A model generated the notes under the pieces. The model was not told where the DNA came from and did not search any database. It saw only the letters and a list, made by a program, of their open reading frames with translations. A program made the position numbers and the translations under genes. From the NCBI GenBank assembly GCA_036924285.1, contig JAYKYS010000012.1:1860001-1924000 (forward strand): a stretch of DNA of 64,000 bases, given 5' to 3'. Source of the DNA: Asterella californica (Eukaryota > Streptophyta > Marchantiopsida > Marchantiales > Aytoniaceae). This document shows positions 22,368 to 32,846 of the stretch, piece after piece. How positions within the stretch are numbered: position 1 is the first letter of the stretch; the number at the start of each line of letters is the position of its first letter.

Positions 22368-22385
22368 TGGTGCTTCCACTGAGAG
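22368..22385 (+). promoter_or_regulatory. B primer binding site
   Basis: TGGTGCTTCCACTGAGAG, three bases after the LTR; identical to the A site. Primer tRNA not identified. Confidence 0.7.
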
Positions 22386-22435
22386 ATTTCTTGGGGTGAT
22401 TGACCGTGGAGTTGAGTTCTAAGACGAAGAAGAAG

Positions 22436-24988
22436 ATGGATCGGAAGAGCGGAAGCGCTGCTGGTGCTACCTCTACGACTGCTACATCTACGTTTGCTGC
22501 AGCACCTGCTGTTGCACCTGCGACTGCTGCGATATCTGCATCTGGTCTCGATACAGCTGAGATCTTGAAGACGCTTGCGGCCCTGGTCCAACAGCATCCG
22601 ATCGTTGGAGGGGGTGAGTTGAAGTCTACCAAGGCTTTGCAAGCAATTGTGAATAGATGCGGTAGATTTGAAGGTAGAGATATTTCTAGATATCTGCGTG
22701 AATACAGAGGAGAAATGGAACTAGTTAGAGTTACTGATGCTGAGATGATAGGGAGTTTCGAGTTAGCTGTAATCCCTGAGTTGTGGGACCAGGTTAGGGA
22801 TGTACAGAGAAGAAATATAGGTGTCTGGATGAGTTTCGAGCGATCTCTTCGAGAGGAGTTTCTCGAAGAAGATTCAGAGAGAGTCACTAGGAGAACATTT
22901 CTGGACTGGGTTGAGCAGCAACCTGGTCGTATGATGAGTCTGAATGAGATGTTGAGAGAGTTTGATCGGAGATACCGACAACTCTCAACTCTAGAGCGCA
23001 TAACTCTAGATGCTAGGAGAACTGAACTTTTTCTGCAAGCTACCGATGATGCTACGGCAGATCGGTTATGCTTTATGTTGACCGATCGATCTGCTGAAGG
23101 AGGAGTTACTACTGATTGGGGAAGAGTCGAGGATGCTGTTGCTGTACTAACGAGGCAGAGGAGGGGAAGAGTGGCTGTGGGAGGACGTCCGCTTGCAGAA
23201 GTTACCGCTCAACCTCGCACTGCTCCTCCAGTACAGCAACCTCCGGCTCCTGCTCCCAGACCTGCTGTCCCGGCTGCAGTACCTTTGATGCCAGTTGTGC
23301 CAGTTCCTGCACAAAGGGCACCGATTGAGAGACCTGCAGAGAACCATGGACAGCAGAACCAGATCGAAGATCTGATTAGGCAGATGAGAGAACTGAAGGT
23401 GGAGTTAGCTGGCCTGCAGAGAGTGCAGCCACCGGCGCCTGCTGCTGCACGTCCAGGAGGTGCTCCTGTTCGTAGATGTATCTGGTGTGACAGTCTTGAC
23501 CATTTTCGTGGAGACTGTCAAGAGCTTACGGCTGCTTTACGAGATGGTATGGTTCGTTATCAGAATGGTAGGCTACACCTTTCTTCGACTGGAGAGCCGC
23601 TGAACACGCAGTTTGGACGAGGAGGCATGAGAAGTTTACCTCAGATTACAGCTGCTGCGACTGTATATGCATTGATGGCACCACCGGTAAATCCTGATGT
23701 ATATGCCGGACATATTGAGGTTTCTTCTAATCCTACGTTGCTAGATAGGACTGCTGAGAAGAGTATTGCTCCTGTTCCTTCTGAAGTACTGAAGAGAGGA
23801 GCAGAAACTATACGTAGGGTCACAGGGTGAGGAGATCCTGTTGATGCTGCGTCTATCAAAGCATTCTTGGACGTGGATAGACACGTTCACTGGCAGGATG
23901 CTTCTGTGGAGGAGAAGAGGCGGCGAGAAGCCTCTAAACTTGATACTGGAGTTCCAGAGGAGACTGGAGACAGACGGAGGATCACGAGGAGACGAGCGGC
24001 TCCTCCTGAAGACATCCCTTCTACTTCTGCAGCTCCTCCACCTGCACCAGGTCCGATGGAGGACGTGCAGAGATCCCAGCAGGAGCCAAGGACTGATGGG
24101 AGACGGTTTACTGCCCAAGAGAAAGGGAAGGGACCGGCTTATAAGTTGGCAGCTGATATTGAGACTTCAACTGATCTCAAGAGCATCCTGGAGCAGAGAA
24201 TACTTGACGCACGAATCGAGTTATCTCTTCGGGAGGTTCTTGGTATTGCGAAGAGAGAGTTTCACGAGCTGATCATCGACATCATCAAGCGGAAGAGACA
24301 GGTGATGTCTGAACAAGTAGAAAGCCAGATGATAGAGATGGTAGGAGTTTCTGTTAATGATGCAGAATTCGGCAAGGTGCATTTTCAGGAGGCTGATGAT
24401 ACAGAGTACCAGCAAGAAGCGTTAGTTGCTGGTACCAATACTGCTGAATTCGAAGATGATGAAGTTGGCGATGAGAGTCCAGCTACTGATAGTGACTTCA
24501 GAAAGAGACACTGGGCTCGTGCTACGACTGCTACACGAGTTCGCCTTGGGAGTCTTGAACCTGTTGCTGCTTTGGTTGATCACGGTTCTGAGATCAACAT
24601 CATGTCACGAGAAGTGTACGAGAGAGGACAGTGGCCTATCGAACTGAACCATGGTTGGGTGCTACGAGCTGCAAACAACCAGAAGGGTGAGTTATACGGC
24701 GCTTGTCCTAACATGAGAGTGAAGCTGGGTGATGTGGAGGTAGATCAGCACTTCTTCATGCAGTCTTCTGCTTCTTATTCTGTGATTCTTGGTCAGCCTT
24801 ATATCACCGCAGTTAGAATGGAGACGAAGGTGATGGATGACGGATCTCACTATGCTAGGATCCGTAGTCCAGATGATAGACGTTCTGTGCAGTTTTTGAC
24901 CGTTCGTACAAACCACGAACGAAACAGACAGACTCTGAGAGATTCTCCTATCTGTAGGAGCAAGGATTTTCTGAAACCACTCTTGTAG
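22436..24988 (+). pseudogene. gag-pro: B ORF1: gag-protease with one in-frame TGA
   Basis: Start chosen at MDRKSG, conserved with E. Ala/Thr-rich N terminus; capsid-like helices (ALVQQHPIVGGGELKSTKAL, GRDISRYLREYRGEMELVRV); Pro-rich linker (about 23210-23330); coiled segment EDLIRQMRELKVELAGLQ; knuckle CIWCDSLDHFRGDC (about 23479-23520). The TGA at 23828-23830 is TGG in A. An acidic/basic linker then leads to the protease with ALVDHGSEINIMS (about 24570-24608) and VILGQPYITAVRM, ending at TAG 24986-24988. The last 31 bases overlap the open frame of ORF2 (-1). Only this stop separates it from an intact gag-protease reading frame. Confidence 0.93.
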
Positions 24989-25023
24989 GACGGGATACCA
25001 AGAGTGATGGATCTGCTACTACT

Positions 25024-28000
25024 ATGATCCCGCTTGAGCAGCCTGTGGGATCACAGGAGATTGACGAAGAGGTTGCTCAAGATTCTGAAAACTGCTACAC
25101 TGTACATAGTTGGAAATCTGGTTTGATGACTTTTAGTTCTGATGATTGGAGTGAGTTCACGCGTGTAGAGGATCTAACTGAGAAGAGTAGAAGGCAGATG
25201 GAGAAGTATGCAGAAAATCTGCACTGTACAGGAGTTCTGAGTGAAGATGAGATGATTTCTGGTGTTTACGAGGAGTTTGTAGGTGCACAGCTTTTTGCTC
25301 GTTGGCTGGATGATGTAGATAGGATGATGGAGCAGATGGGAGGAAGGGTGGTGATCCCTATCCATTCTCGTAAGGTCTATGAGGAGGTTACCTCGTGCTT
25401 GCAATCTCGTCCTCATCCGAGACTGGAGAGTGGATGGAAGGATGCAATCTGCTGGTGTGGCTCTCGTGAAGAAGCAGAGGTTCACACCAAATACAAAACT
25501 GTAGCGAAGAAGGTGAAGCCAGTGGCGACCCAGTTACCTCTTGATTCATGACAGCAGATGGAGTTAGCGGCCACTGAGCCTGTACTGAGAGATCCTAAAC
25601 AGATAGGACACAAGTTTACTCAAGAGACACTCGAGCAGCTCCAGATAGGAGGGGGTGGCTTCTTGACTGAAGTGGAGAAACAAGCTTTCGAGCGGATGAT
25701 AGTTAGCCATGGTAAGGCATTTTCTTTCTCAGCTGGAGAGATTGGTTGTGTGGGTCCTAGTGTGATAGCTCCGATGGTTATCTTCACTGTTCCTCACGTA
25801 CCTTGGGACTTGAAGCCGATTCCAGTCCCTCGTGCCTTGCTACCGAAGGTTATCGAGTTACTGAAGGAGAGGATGCGGATGGATATTCTTGAACCATCTA
25901 TGGCTCCTTACTCTAGCCGATGGTTCACAGTACCTAAGAAGACAGGAGCTTTACGCTTCATCCAAGACTTACAGCCTGCTAACAACATCACGATTCGAAA
26001 TGTTGGAACATGACCTGTGGTTGATGAAGTAGCCGAGGCATTTGCTGGAAGATCTATCTATTCTATTGGAGATCTGTTTTCAGGTTATGATCAGTTTCAG
26101 CTTGCGTTGGAGAGTAGAGACTTGACTACCATGCGTACACCTTTGGGGTTGATGCGGATGTGTACTCTTCCTCAGGGTGCGACAAACTCAGTAGCTCATA
26201 TGCAAAACGCGATGCATAAGGTGTTACGAGAATTTGTACCTGAGGTTACTATCCCATTTCTTGATGATATCCCCATGAAAGGCTGTCCGGTGGAGGACAA
26301 GGACGAAACTATGACTGCTGATGGTTGCAGAAAGTTCGTTGCAGACCACATCCGAGATGTGGAGAAGATTCTGATGCGCTTGGAAGAGGTATACCTCACT
26401 CTGTCAGGTACCAAATCTCGTTTTGGAATGTCAGAGATTGTGGTGGTGGGTCATTTATGCGGTACTTTTGGAAGACGGCCAAACCCAGAGAAGGTAGATG
26501 CTATAGCAAGGATAGCAGACTGTACCAACATCACTGAGGTTCGACGATTCTTAGGAGCTTGTGTGTTCTTTCGTGTGAGTATTCCTCATTATGCACACAT
26601 TGCCGAGCCTCTGTATGCACTTCTGAGAAAGGGGAAGAGGTTTACTTGGCGGCGAGAACATCACGAGACGATGGAGCAGCTGAAGGAGATTTTGAAGTCT
26701 CCACTTATACTACGGAGACTTAGCTACGAGAGCGAACGACCTATCATACTGACTGTTGACACGAGTCCAAAGGCGATTGGATGGGCAGTCGGCCAAGAAG
26801 ATGCAGAAGGCGTACGATTTGTTTCAAGGTTTGGAGCTCGGATCTTAACAGATAGACAACGTAACTATCCTCAAGTGAAGCGTGAGTTGTGGGGAGCTGT
26901 TACTGCTATGAAGGTAGATCGAGAGTTCTTGATAGGTGCCCGTGTGATAGTAGAAACAGATTGTTTGCCTTTGCTAGGTATGATAGCAAACTGTAATACT
27001 CCAGACATACCGATGCTACGATGGATTGCTTATATCCGGAGTATGAACCCCGAGCTGAAGCATATAGCAGGAAAAGATAATCCTGTTGCAGACATGTTAT
27101 CTAGGGCTCGTTATACAGATGAGGAAGAGATGATTGCAGAAGTCGAAGATAAAGAGAAGAGAGACGTTTGGTGCCAAGTTGGTCAGCAGACTTCAGACTT
27201 GGAACCACTGCCGTTCTACGAGGAGTTCTACACGGAAAAGTTCCGTGATATCGGATACTATCTAAGTTCATTATGCAGAAGAGAAGGATGGAGTGATGTA
27301 GAGTTCAAGGAGATCAGAAGAAGAGCGTACGGTTACCTTCTACGTGAAGGTTATCTGTGGAAACGTCCGAAGAGAAGAGATGGGATGTTGGCTAGAGTAG
27401 TGGATGATCAACCGACGAAGCTGAATCTGCTGAAGGAGTTTCATGACACCTTGTGGGCTGGACACCGCGGAGTTTGGGCTACATACACGAAGATGAAGAA
27501 GCGATACTGGTGGAAGGGTTTGTATCAAGACGTAGTAGATTTTGTTGGATCGTGTCTGCACTGCCAGTTCTACTCTAAAGTCCGCTACAGAGATGGACTT
27601 GTACCTACCTACCCACCTAGCATTCATTTTTCGTGGGTCCTTGATCTTGTGATGATGCCGCCGGGACTATGGGGGATGCGCTACTTGGTGTTAGCTTGGG
27701 AAGATCTCTCCAACTACGTGGAGGGACGAGCACTGCGAACGAAGACTACCGAGAACATATGTAGATTCGTGCTGGAAGATATTATCTGTCGTTATGGATC
27801 TGTTGGAAGACTACGAGCAGATAGGGGTGAGCTGAGAGGTGCAGAAGCGAAGGAGTTCTTTGCTCGTTATGGAGTAAAGCTTCGACTTACTACTGCCATG
27901 AATCCAGAAGGGATTGGTAAGAGTGAACGAGGACATCCTTCTATTGTTCACGCTTTAGTGAAAGCATGTGATGGTAGACCTAGAGAATGGCCGAGACTAC

Positions 28001-28623
28001 TCCCATTTGCTTTATGGGCTGATAGAACTACACACTATACCACGACTGGCTATATGCCGGTTGAGCTTATGTTGGGGCAGAAACCGATCATGCCTGCTGA
28101 GGAGGACTTTCCTACGTGGGCTACGCTACTGTGGGAAGATGAGATAGATCATACTTCACTCCTTGCTTTACGAACTAGGCAGTTGGAGCGAAGGGAGGAG
28201 GATCTTGCTGAGGCGCGAGAGAAGCTGAAGGTGGCTCGAGTCAGAAACAAAGAGCGTTTCGACAAGACTCACCGACTACGACCAAAGCCAATACGTGTTG
28301 GTGATTGGGTTCTGGTGTATGATAGCACGCTGGAGAACCAGCATTCTACACTTCGTAAGTTCTCGTGAAGATGGTTCGGGCCTTATGTTGTGCTAGATGT
28401 TTATGAGAATGCCACTTATAGTTTACGAGAGCTAGATGGTACTCTCTTGAAACTATCTGTGGCTGGCAAACGAGTGAAGTTGTTCAAACAACGTGGAGGA
28501 TCAGTAGATTTGTTCAACTTTCTGGAGTCTGAACAGAGGGTGACAAGAGATGAAGACGCCTCGGCTCCTGAAGAGGTTGAGGCAGACGAGAGCGATGATG
28601 ATGAAGAGCAGACTGAAGACTGA
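25024..28623 (+). pseudogene. pol: B ORF2: RT-RNase H-integrase with three in-frame stops
   Basis: ATG at 25024 (MIPLEQ). Spacer of ~200 residues; RT with WFTVPKKTGALRFIQDLQ and FLDD at 26257-26268; thumb VRRFLGACVFFRVSIPHYAH; RNase H TVDTSPKAIGWAVG (about 26755), VKRELWGAV and VETDCLPLL. Integrase has an HHCC domain (HDTLWAGH... CLHC, about 27440-27570) and a core with Asp in VLDLVMMPPG, Asp in RADRGELRG and Glu in GKSERGHPS. The C-terminal domain is RWFGPYVV, with no chromodomain, then an acidic tail. Stops at 25549-25551, 26011-26013 and 28366-28368 are the only visible defects, and all lie in one frame. Confidence 0.94.
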
Positions 28624-28649
28624 AGAGGTTGGCACATGCCGGAGGATGT

Positions 28650-28661
28650 GCAGGGGGTGGA
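28650..28661 (+). promoter_or_regulatory. B polypurine tract
   Basis: GCAGGGGGTGGA directly before the 3' LTR; plus-strand DNA priming site. Confidence 0.75.
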
Positions 28662-29095
28662 TGTCGTGATGTGAATCATTTTACATTGTAAATAATTCAC
28701 CTCTCTGTCAAGCGTTAGTCTCTCTGAGTGAAATTAAGACCTCAGAGAAGTCGACACTGGAGGATGTCATATATTTTGAGTCTTAGTAGGTTGATTATAT
28801 GTAGAAGGAGTTCTGAAGTCTGAACCATCGTATGTTTCTGATTCTGGACCGTTGAAGTTCGCTGTCTGACCTTATTACTACTAGTCTGATCTGATCTTCG
28901 CTTCCTGAACATACTGGAGGGTCCATTCGACCTGAGTGAGTGTCTATAGTGCCCTTTATGACCTGAACCCTACCTCTGTATAGTAAGCAACCACAGCTTG
29001 AAGCCCAACGCTTCCCTGAGTAGACTAAACACAGCCTTCAAGATCTATCACAGCCAGAAGGTTCCGCCCTTCCCAAGAAAACTCTCAACTCGACA
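28662..29095 (+). repeat. B 3' LTR (434 bp)
   Basis: Same ends and length as the 5' copy; differences are mostly C/T and G/A transitions. Confidence 0.95.
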
Positions 29096-30209
29096 CCGTT
29101 CGAGCCGTTCCGGAGTCCAAACTTGCTGTCCTTGGATCCATCGGGATCAGAACAACGAGTTCTTCAGGAAATTGAAGACGATACAAAGTTTCATCGGGCG
29201 GTTTGGGAGTTCTGAGTGAAATTGGCTCACAGGGAAGCGCTTGCGTCAGGTTTTTCATCGCTTGCGAACTGAGATTGGATTGTTCTTCGCGATCGGTGAG
29301 CCAAGCTCTTCGTTCTTGGTGCCTACGCGACCAGGGAGTCTTCATCTACGCATAGGAGAAGACAATACGTGGACTGGATTGTTGGTTTGGGGATGGTAAG
29401 CGAGTTTGAGCCACAGGGAGCCGATTTACGTCGGTTTTTTGCAACCTGCGATCAAATTTCTTGCGTGGTTTTGCAAGGGGAACTCCAAACGACTTGTTTG
29501 GAGTCTCGTTGGGTTTGTGATAGCTAGATCTATCTGCCAAGGAAGACAGATATCAGTTTGGACGATCCATTTGTGCGGTGTGTGCGATTTTAAGCCGCAG
29601 GGAGGAGTTTTTGGAGGTTCGGTCATCTACGACCGAAAATCAGCGATATCTCGGCTGTTGGGAGTCGGATCTGAAGGTTTCTTGGGAGTCAGCGGAGGAG
29701 ACCCTATCGACATCTGAAGTCCGTTCAGCAAAAGAAGGAAGTCCACAGATAGGTCTTTTTTGGTTTCTTCGCTACGGGTTTTGCTCTTTTGAGTTCGTTA
29801 GAGTTCTGGTTGGCTGTATACAGCTTGTGGTAGCTAGCTTTAGCTAAGAGCTTATACATGGATGTGGTTTAGACTTGGGTTTGGATCACGTGATACTGCT
29901 GTGGCTCTGTTTGTTAGCAAAGAGAAGGTTCTCTTGCTTTGAGCTACGCTTCAGTGGTTTTGGGTCAGGGTTGTGATTCAAGGGTTGCTTTCAGGGGCTT
30001 TTGAAGCAGGTTACATACTGCTCTGGTCTGGTTCTCAGTTCTGTGCTCTTAGGAGAAAGAACCGGTAGTGTACATACATTTGGAGTGTATATATCGCAGC
30101 GTTCGTTTTCGTGGTTGTTTTTCTCTGTCTTGTCTCTGTTTCAGCACACAACATCTCCACAGTCAGGAACCTCACGTTTTCCTAGACATCCTTCACGCAA
30201 TATCCGACA
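29096..30209 (+). repeat. C 5' LTR, second part
   Basis: Begins with the duplicated ccgt and aligns with 37275-38388. Ends CACGCAATATCCGACA. A TATATAT run at 30088-30094 lies about 115 bases before the end. Long stretches are open by chance, but nothing conserved supports coding. Confidence 0.9.
30088..30094 (+). promoter_or_regulatory. Possible TATA box of C LTR
   Basis: TATATAT, also present at 38267-38273 in the 3' LTR. Position near the LTR 3' part is plausible, but no other signal supports it. Confidence 0.3.
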
Positions 30210-30290
30210 CGATACGGTGGTGAACTCGACGTGAAAGTCTGGGGTGGAGATTTCTTCTGTGTGTGAACTTTGAAGAAGAGATTGATAGTC

Positions 30291-31870
30291 ATGAGTGGGG
30301 ATGGGAAAGGTGATGGAGATGGAGCTAGTGGTTCAGATGGGTTGCCAAAGGTGCAGTTGGATCCGGCGACTGCATCGATGTTCCAAGCTTTCACTATGTT
30401 CTTACGGCAGCAACAGTCTGATGAGCGGAAGGAAGCTTTGGCAACAAAGGCGCTACAAGCGATGGTCAGCAGGATTGACCAGTTTGATGAGAGAGATATC
30501 TCAAGATATCTGAGGCATTATGTGAAGGAGATGGAGCTGAACCGGGTCTCAGAAGATGAGATGATTGAGACGTTTGAGTTAGAAGCAGCTCCTGAGATTA
30601 GGGATCATGTTAAAATGCTAACGAAGCATTTTAACAAGGATTGAGAGACGTTTGCTCGTGCTTTGATGGATGAGTACTTCTTGGAGGACTCTGATCGAGT
30701 CACCAAGAAGTCATTCTTGGAGTGGGTTGAGCAACCAAGGAAGGGTCTACAAGCTACTGAGTTGCTTAGGGAGTTTGAGAAGCAATTTTCACAGTTGACT
30801 AAAATGGAGAAGTTGACTCTGCAGTCCAACAAGACAGAGCTATTTCTTCGGGCTGCAGATGAGAAGTTGCAGGAGAAGCTAGAGGTACTTCTGGAAGACC
30901 GGGAGGAGGACGATGGATTGACCAGTAGCTGGAAGAAGGTTGAGGAAGCTGTTGGTCTGCTTACCAAGAGGGAGCGGAGACGAGAGAAGGTTCCTATTAG
31001 GAGACTGGCGCCAACACCTACAGCTGTAACACTTGTTCCTGTAGTCCGACCAGTGGTTCCTGTTGCTAGACAAGTAGTATCAGTTGTTCCAGTTGTTCAG
31101 GTATCTATGATGTCTCCGAAGAAGGATGATTCAAACTTTGAGGAGATTTTGCGAGATCTGCAGATCAAGCTTACAAGATTGGAAGAGAAGGGATCTACAA
31201 GCGGAGCAAGACTGGTTGAGAAGCAAGGCTGGATCCAGCGGTGTATCTGGTGCGATGATACTGATCATCCACGTAGAGATTGCAAGGAGTTCACTGATCA
31301 ACCAGCAAGGAGTGATCTTCTGGAAGGATGGGAAGGTAGCGCTGAGGGATACTGGTGCACTTCTTCAGACCAACTTTGGTAGAAGAGGGATGAAGAAGTT
31401 GGTTGAGGACCACCTATCAACGCAAGCAGTTGCAATGGTGGAAGCTGGAACTTATGGCACAAGGGTTGAAGATCAAGCTGAGAGAGGTTTTAACAGACAA
31501 GTTGAGCCAAGTGGATTGTGGTCATCTGTCATCTCCATGAAACAGAAAGGGAAAATGGCACGTGAGACGTTGCTGAGAACAACTGCTACGATCCGGAAGG
31601 ATACTGGATGGGAGGATCCAATAGAAGCTCTATCGGTACATGCTTACATCGCCAAGAACCAACACGAAGCGTTGTTGGAAGAGAAGAGAAGGCGAGATTC
31701 AGAGGATTCAAGGGAAGGGACTTCTTCAAAGAGATAGACTCGAGGGGAGAAGATTCGTCAAGAGCTTCAAGATGCAGGAGCTCAAGATCTACCGATGGAT
31801 GATGCTCCATCTCCATCGAAAGTGAGATCAAAGGAGTTTCAGAAGGAGAAGGGTCAGTCGGCTGCATAAA
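30291..31870 (+). pseudogene. gag: C gag
   Basis: Start at ATG 30291 (MSGDGKGDG). Capsid-like segment ALQAMVSRIDQFDERDISRYLRHYVKEMELNRV parallels B's, but at moderate identity. TGA at 30642-30644, where Trp is likely. WVEQPRKGLQ and LLREFEKQFSQL follow, then a Pro/Val-rich linker and the knuckle CIWCDDTDHPRRDC (31242-31283). A frameshift near 31300 moves the end (DGKVALRDTGALLQTNFGRRG) into the next frame, and TAG at 31735-31737 ends the longest stretch. This is a sister family to A/B/E rather than a copy. Confidence 0.88.
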
Positions 31871-32691
31871 AACTACAGTCGGACATCGATGCTTCAACAG
31901 ACTTGAAGGGAGTCTTGGAAGATTGGATTCTGAATGCGAAGGTGGAGTTTACCTTGAGGGAAGTGTTGGGCATTGCTAAGCGCGAGTTTCATGATGTCAT
32001 CATCGATGTTATCAAACGGAAGCGACAGATTACGGATGAGACTGGTTTATCGCATGCCTTGGATACTAGGATGTCTGTGGATGAGGAGAGAGAGCTTGCA
32101 AAGTGCAGTGTTTATTCTTCAGAGGAAGAAAGAGATCGAAGACACAAGGTGCATTTTGAGGATGAAGAAGAGGATGGGAAGCAGAGTTCAAGTCATTACA
32201 GCCACAGTCACTGAGCTCGAGCTACAACGGAGACGTTGGTGAGAATCAGAGACTTGGATGAACCGGTGGTTGCTCTGATTGATCATGGATAAGAAATCAA
32301 CATCATGTCGAAGGAGCTGTACAAGAGGAAGAAGTGGCCGATCGACACAGAGCATGGGTGGGTCATAAGAGCAACCAACAACACAAGAGGAGACTTGTAT
32401 GGAGCTTGTCCAGACATCAGAGTGCACGTAAGTGATGTTGCTATCAAGCAAAACTTCTTTGTTCATGAAGCAACATCATACCCGCTCATTCTTGGTCAAC
32501 TTTTCATCATAGCAACTCGGATGGAGACAAAGGTACTGGACGACGGATCTGCTTATGCTAGGATCCGAAGCCAAGATGAGACGAGAGCGGTACAATTCTT
32601 GACAGTACCGTCCAACCACGAGCGCAATCGAGATCGTCTGAGGGAGAAACCACTTCCAAGGGTGAGCGAAGAGTTCAAGGATTTTCGTTGA
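31871..32691 (+). pseudogene. pro: C protease region (end of ORF1)
   Basis: KLQSDIDASTDLKGVLEDWI and LREVLGIAKREFHDVIIDVIKRKRQ match the linker of A/B/E. An acidic stretch follows, then ALIDHG-(stop)-EINIMSKELYKRKKW, where TAA 32288-32290 replaces the Ser after DHG, and PLILGQLFI. A TGA at 32212-32214 also interrupts. Ends TGA 32689-32691. The same DHG triad as A/B/E. Confidence 0.88.
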
Positions 32692-32846
32692 GTACCACTA
32701 TAGATCGAGATTGTGGTGGTACGTAGGAGAAGGTACTCTCGCTTGATGGAGATAGTGTCTTTTATACAGGGTTTGTTGGGTTTTCAGAGTGTGGGATTGC
32801 TATCTACAAGAAGGTAAAAGAGCTGAGAAGAAAAGAACAAAAACAT

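Larger units (their letters stand above)
21931..29095 (+). mobile_element. Element B: complete 7.2-kb Ty3/gypsy element, youngest in window
   Basis: Two 434-base LTRs (21931-22364, 28662-29095) that differ at only about seven positions by eye, ends TGTCG...CGACA, and ccgt on both sides (21927-21930 and 29096-29099). The uninterrupted paralogous site in C's 3' LTR (37275-37278) has one ccgt. Coding capacity is complete apart from single-codon stops. Confidence 0.96.

Noticed and set aside
24958..24988. A classic -1 slippery heptamer in the ORF1/ORF2 overlap
   Set aside because: No X-XXY-YYZ heptamer in the zero frame; only a TTTT run, so frameshifting is left open.
21931..29099. 5-bp target duplication (ccgtt) for B
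   Set aside because: It would require the LTR to start with GTCG and lose the TG...CA ends; F's clean acgg supports 4 bp.
29100..30209. Possible ORFs of 60-103 codons in the C LTR
   Set aside because: They are not conserved in frame between the two LTRs and overlap on several frames.
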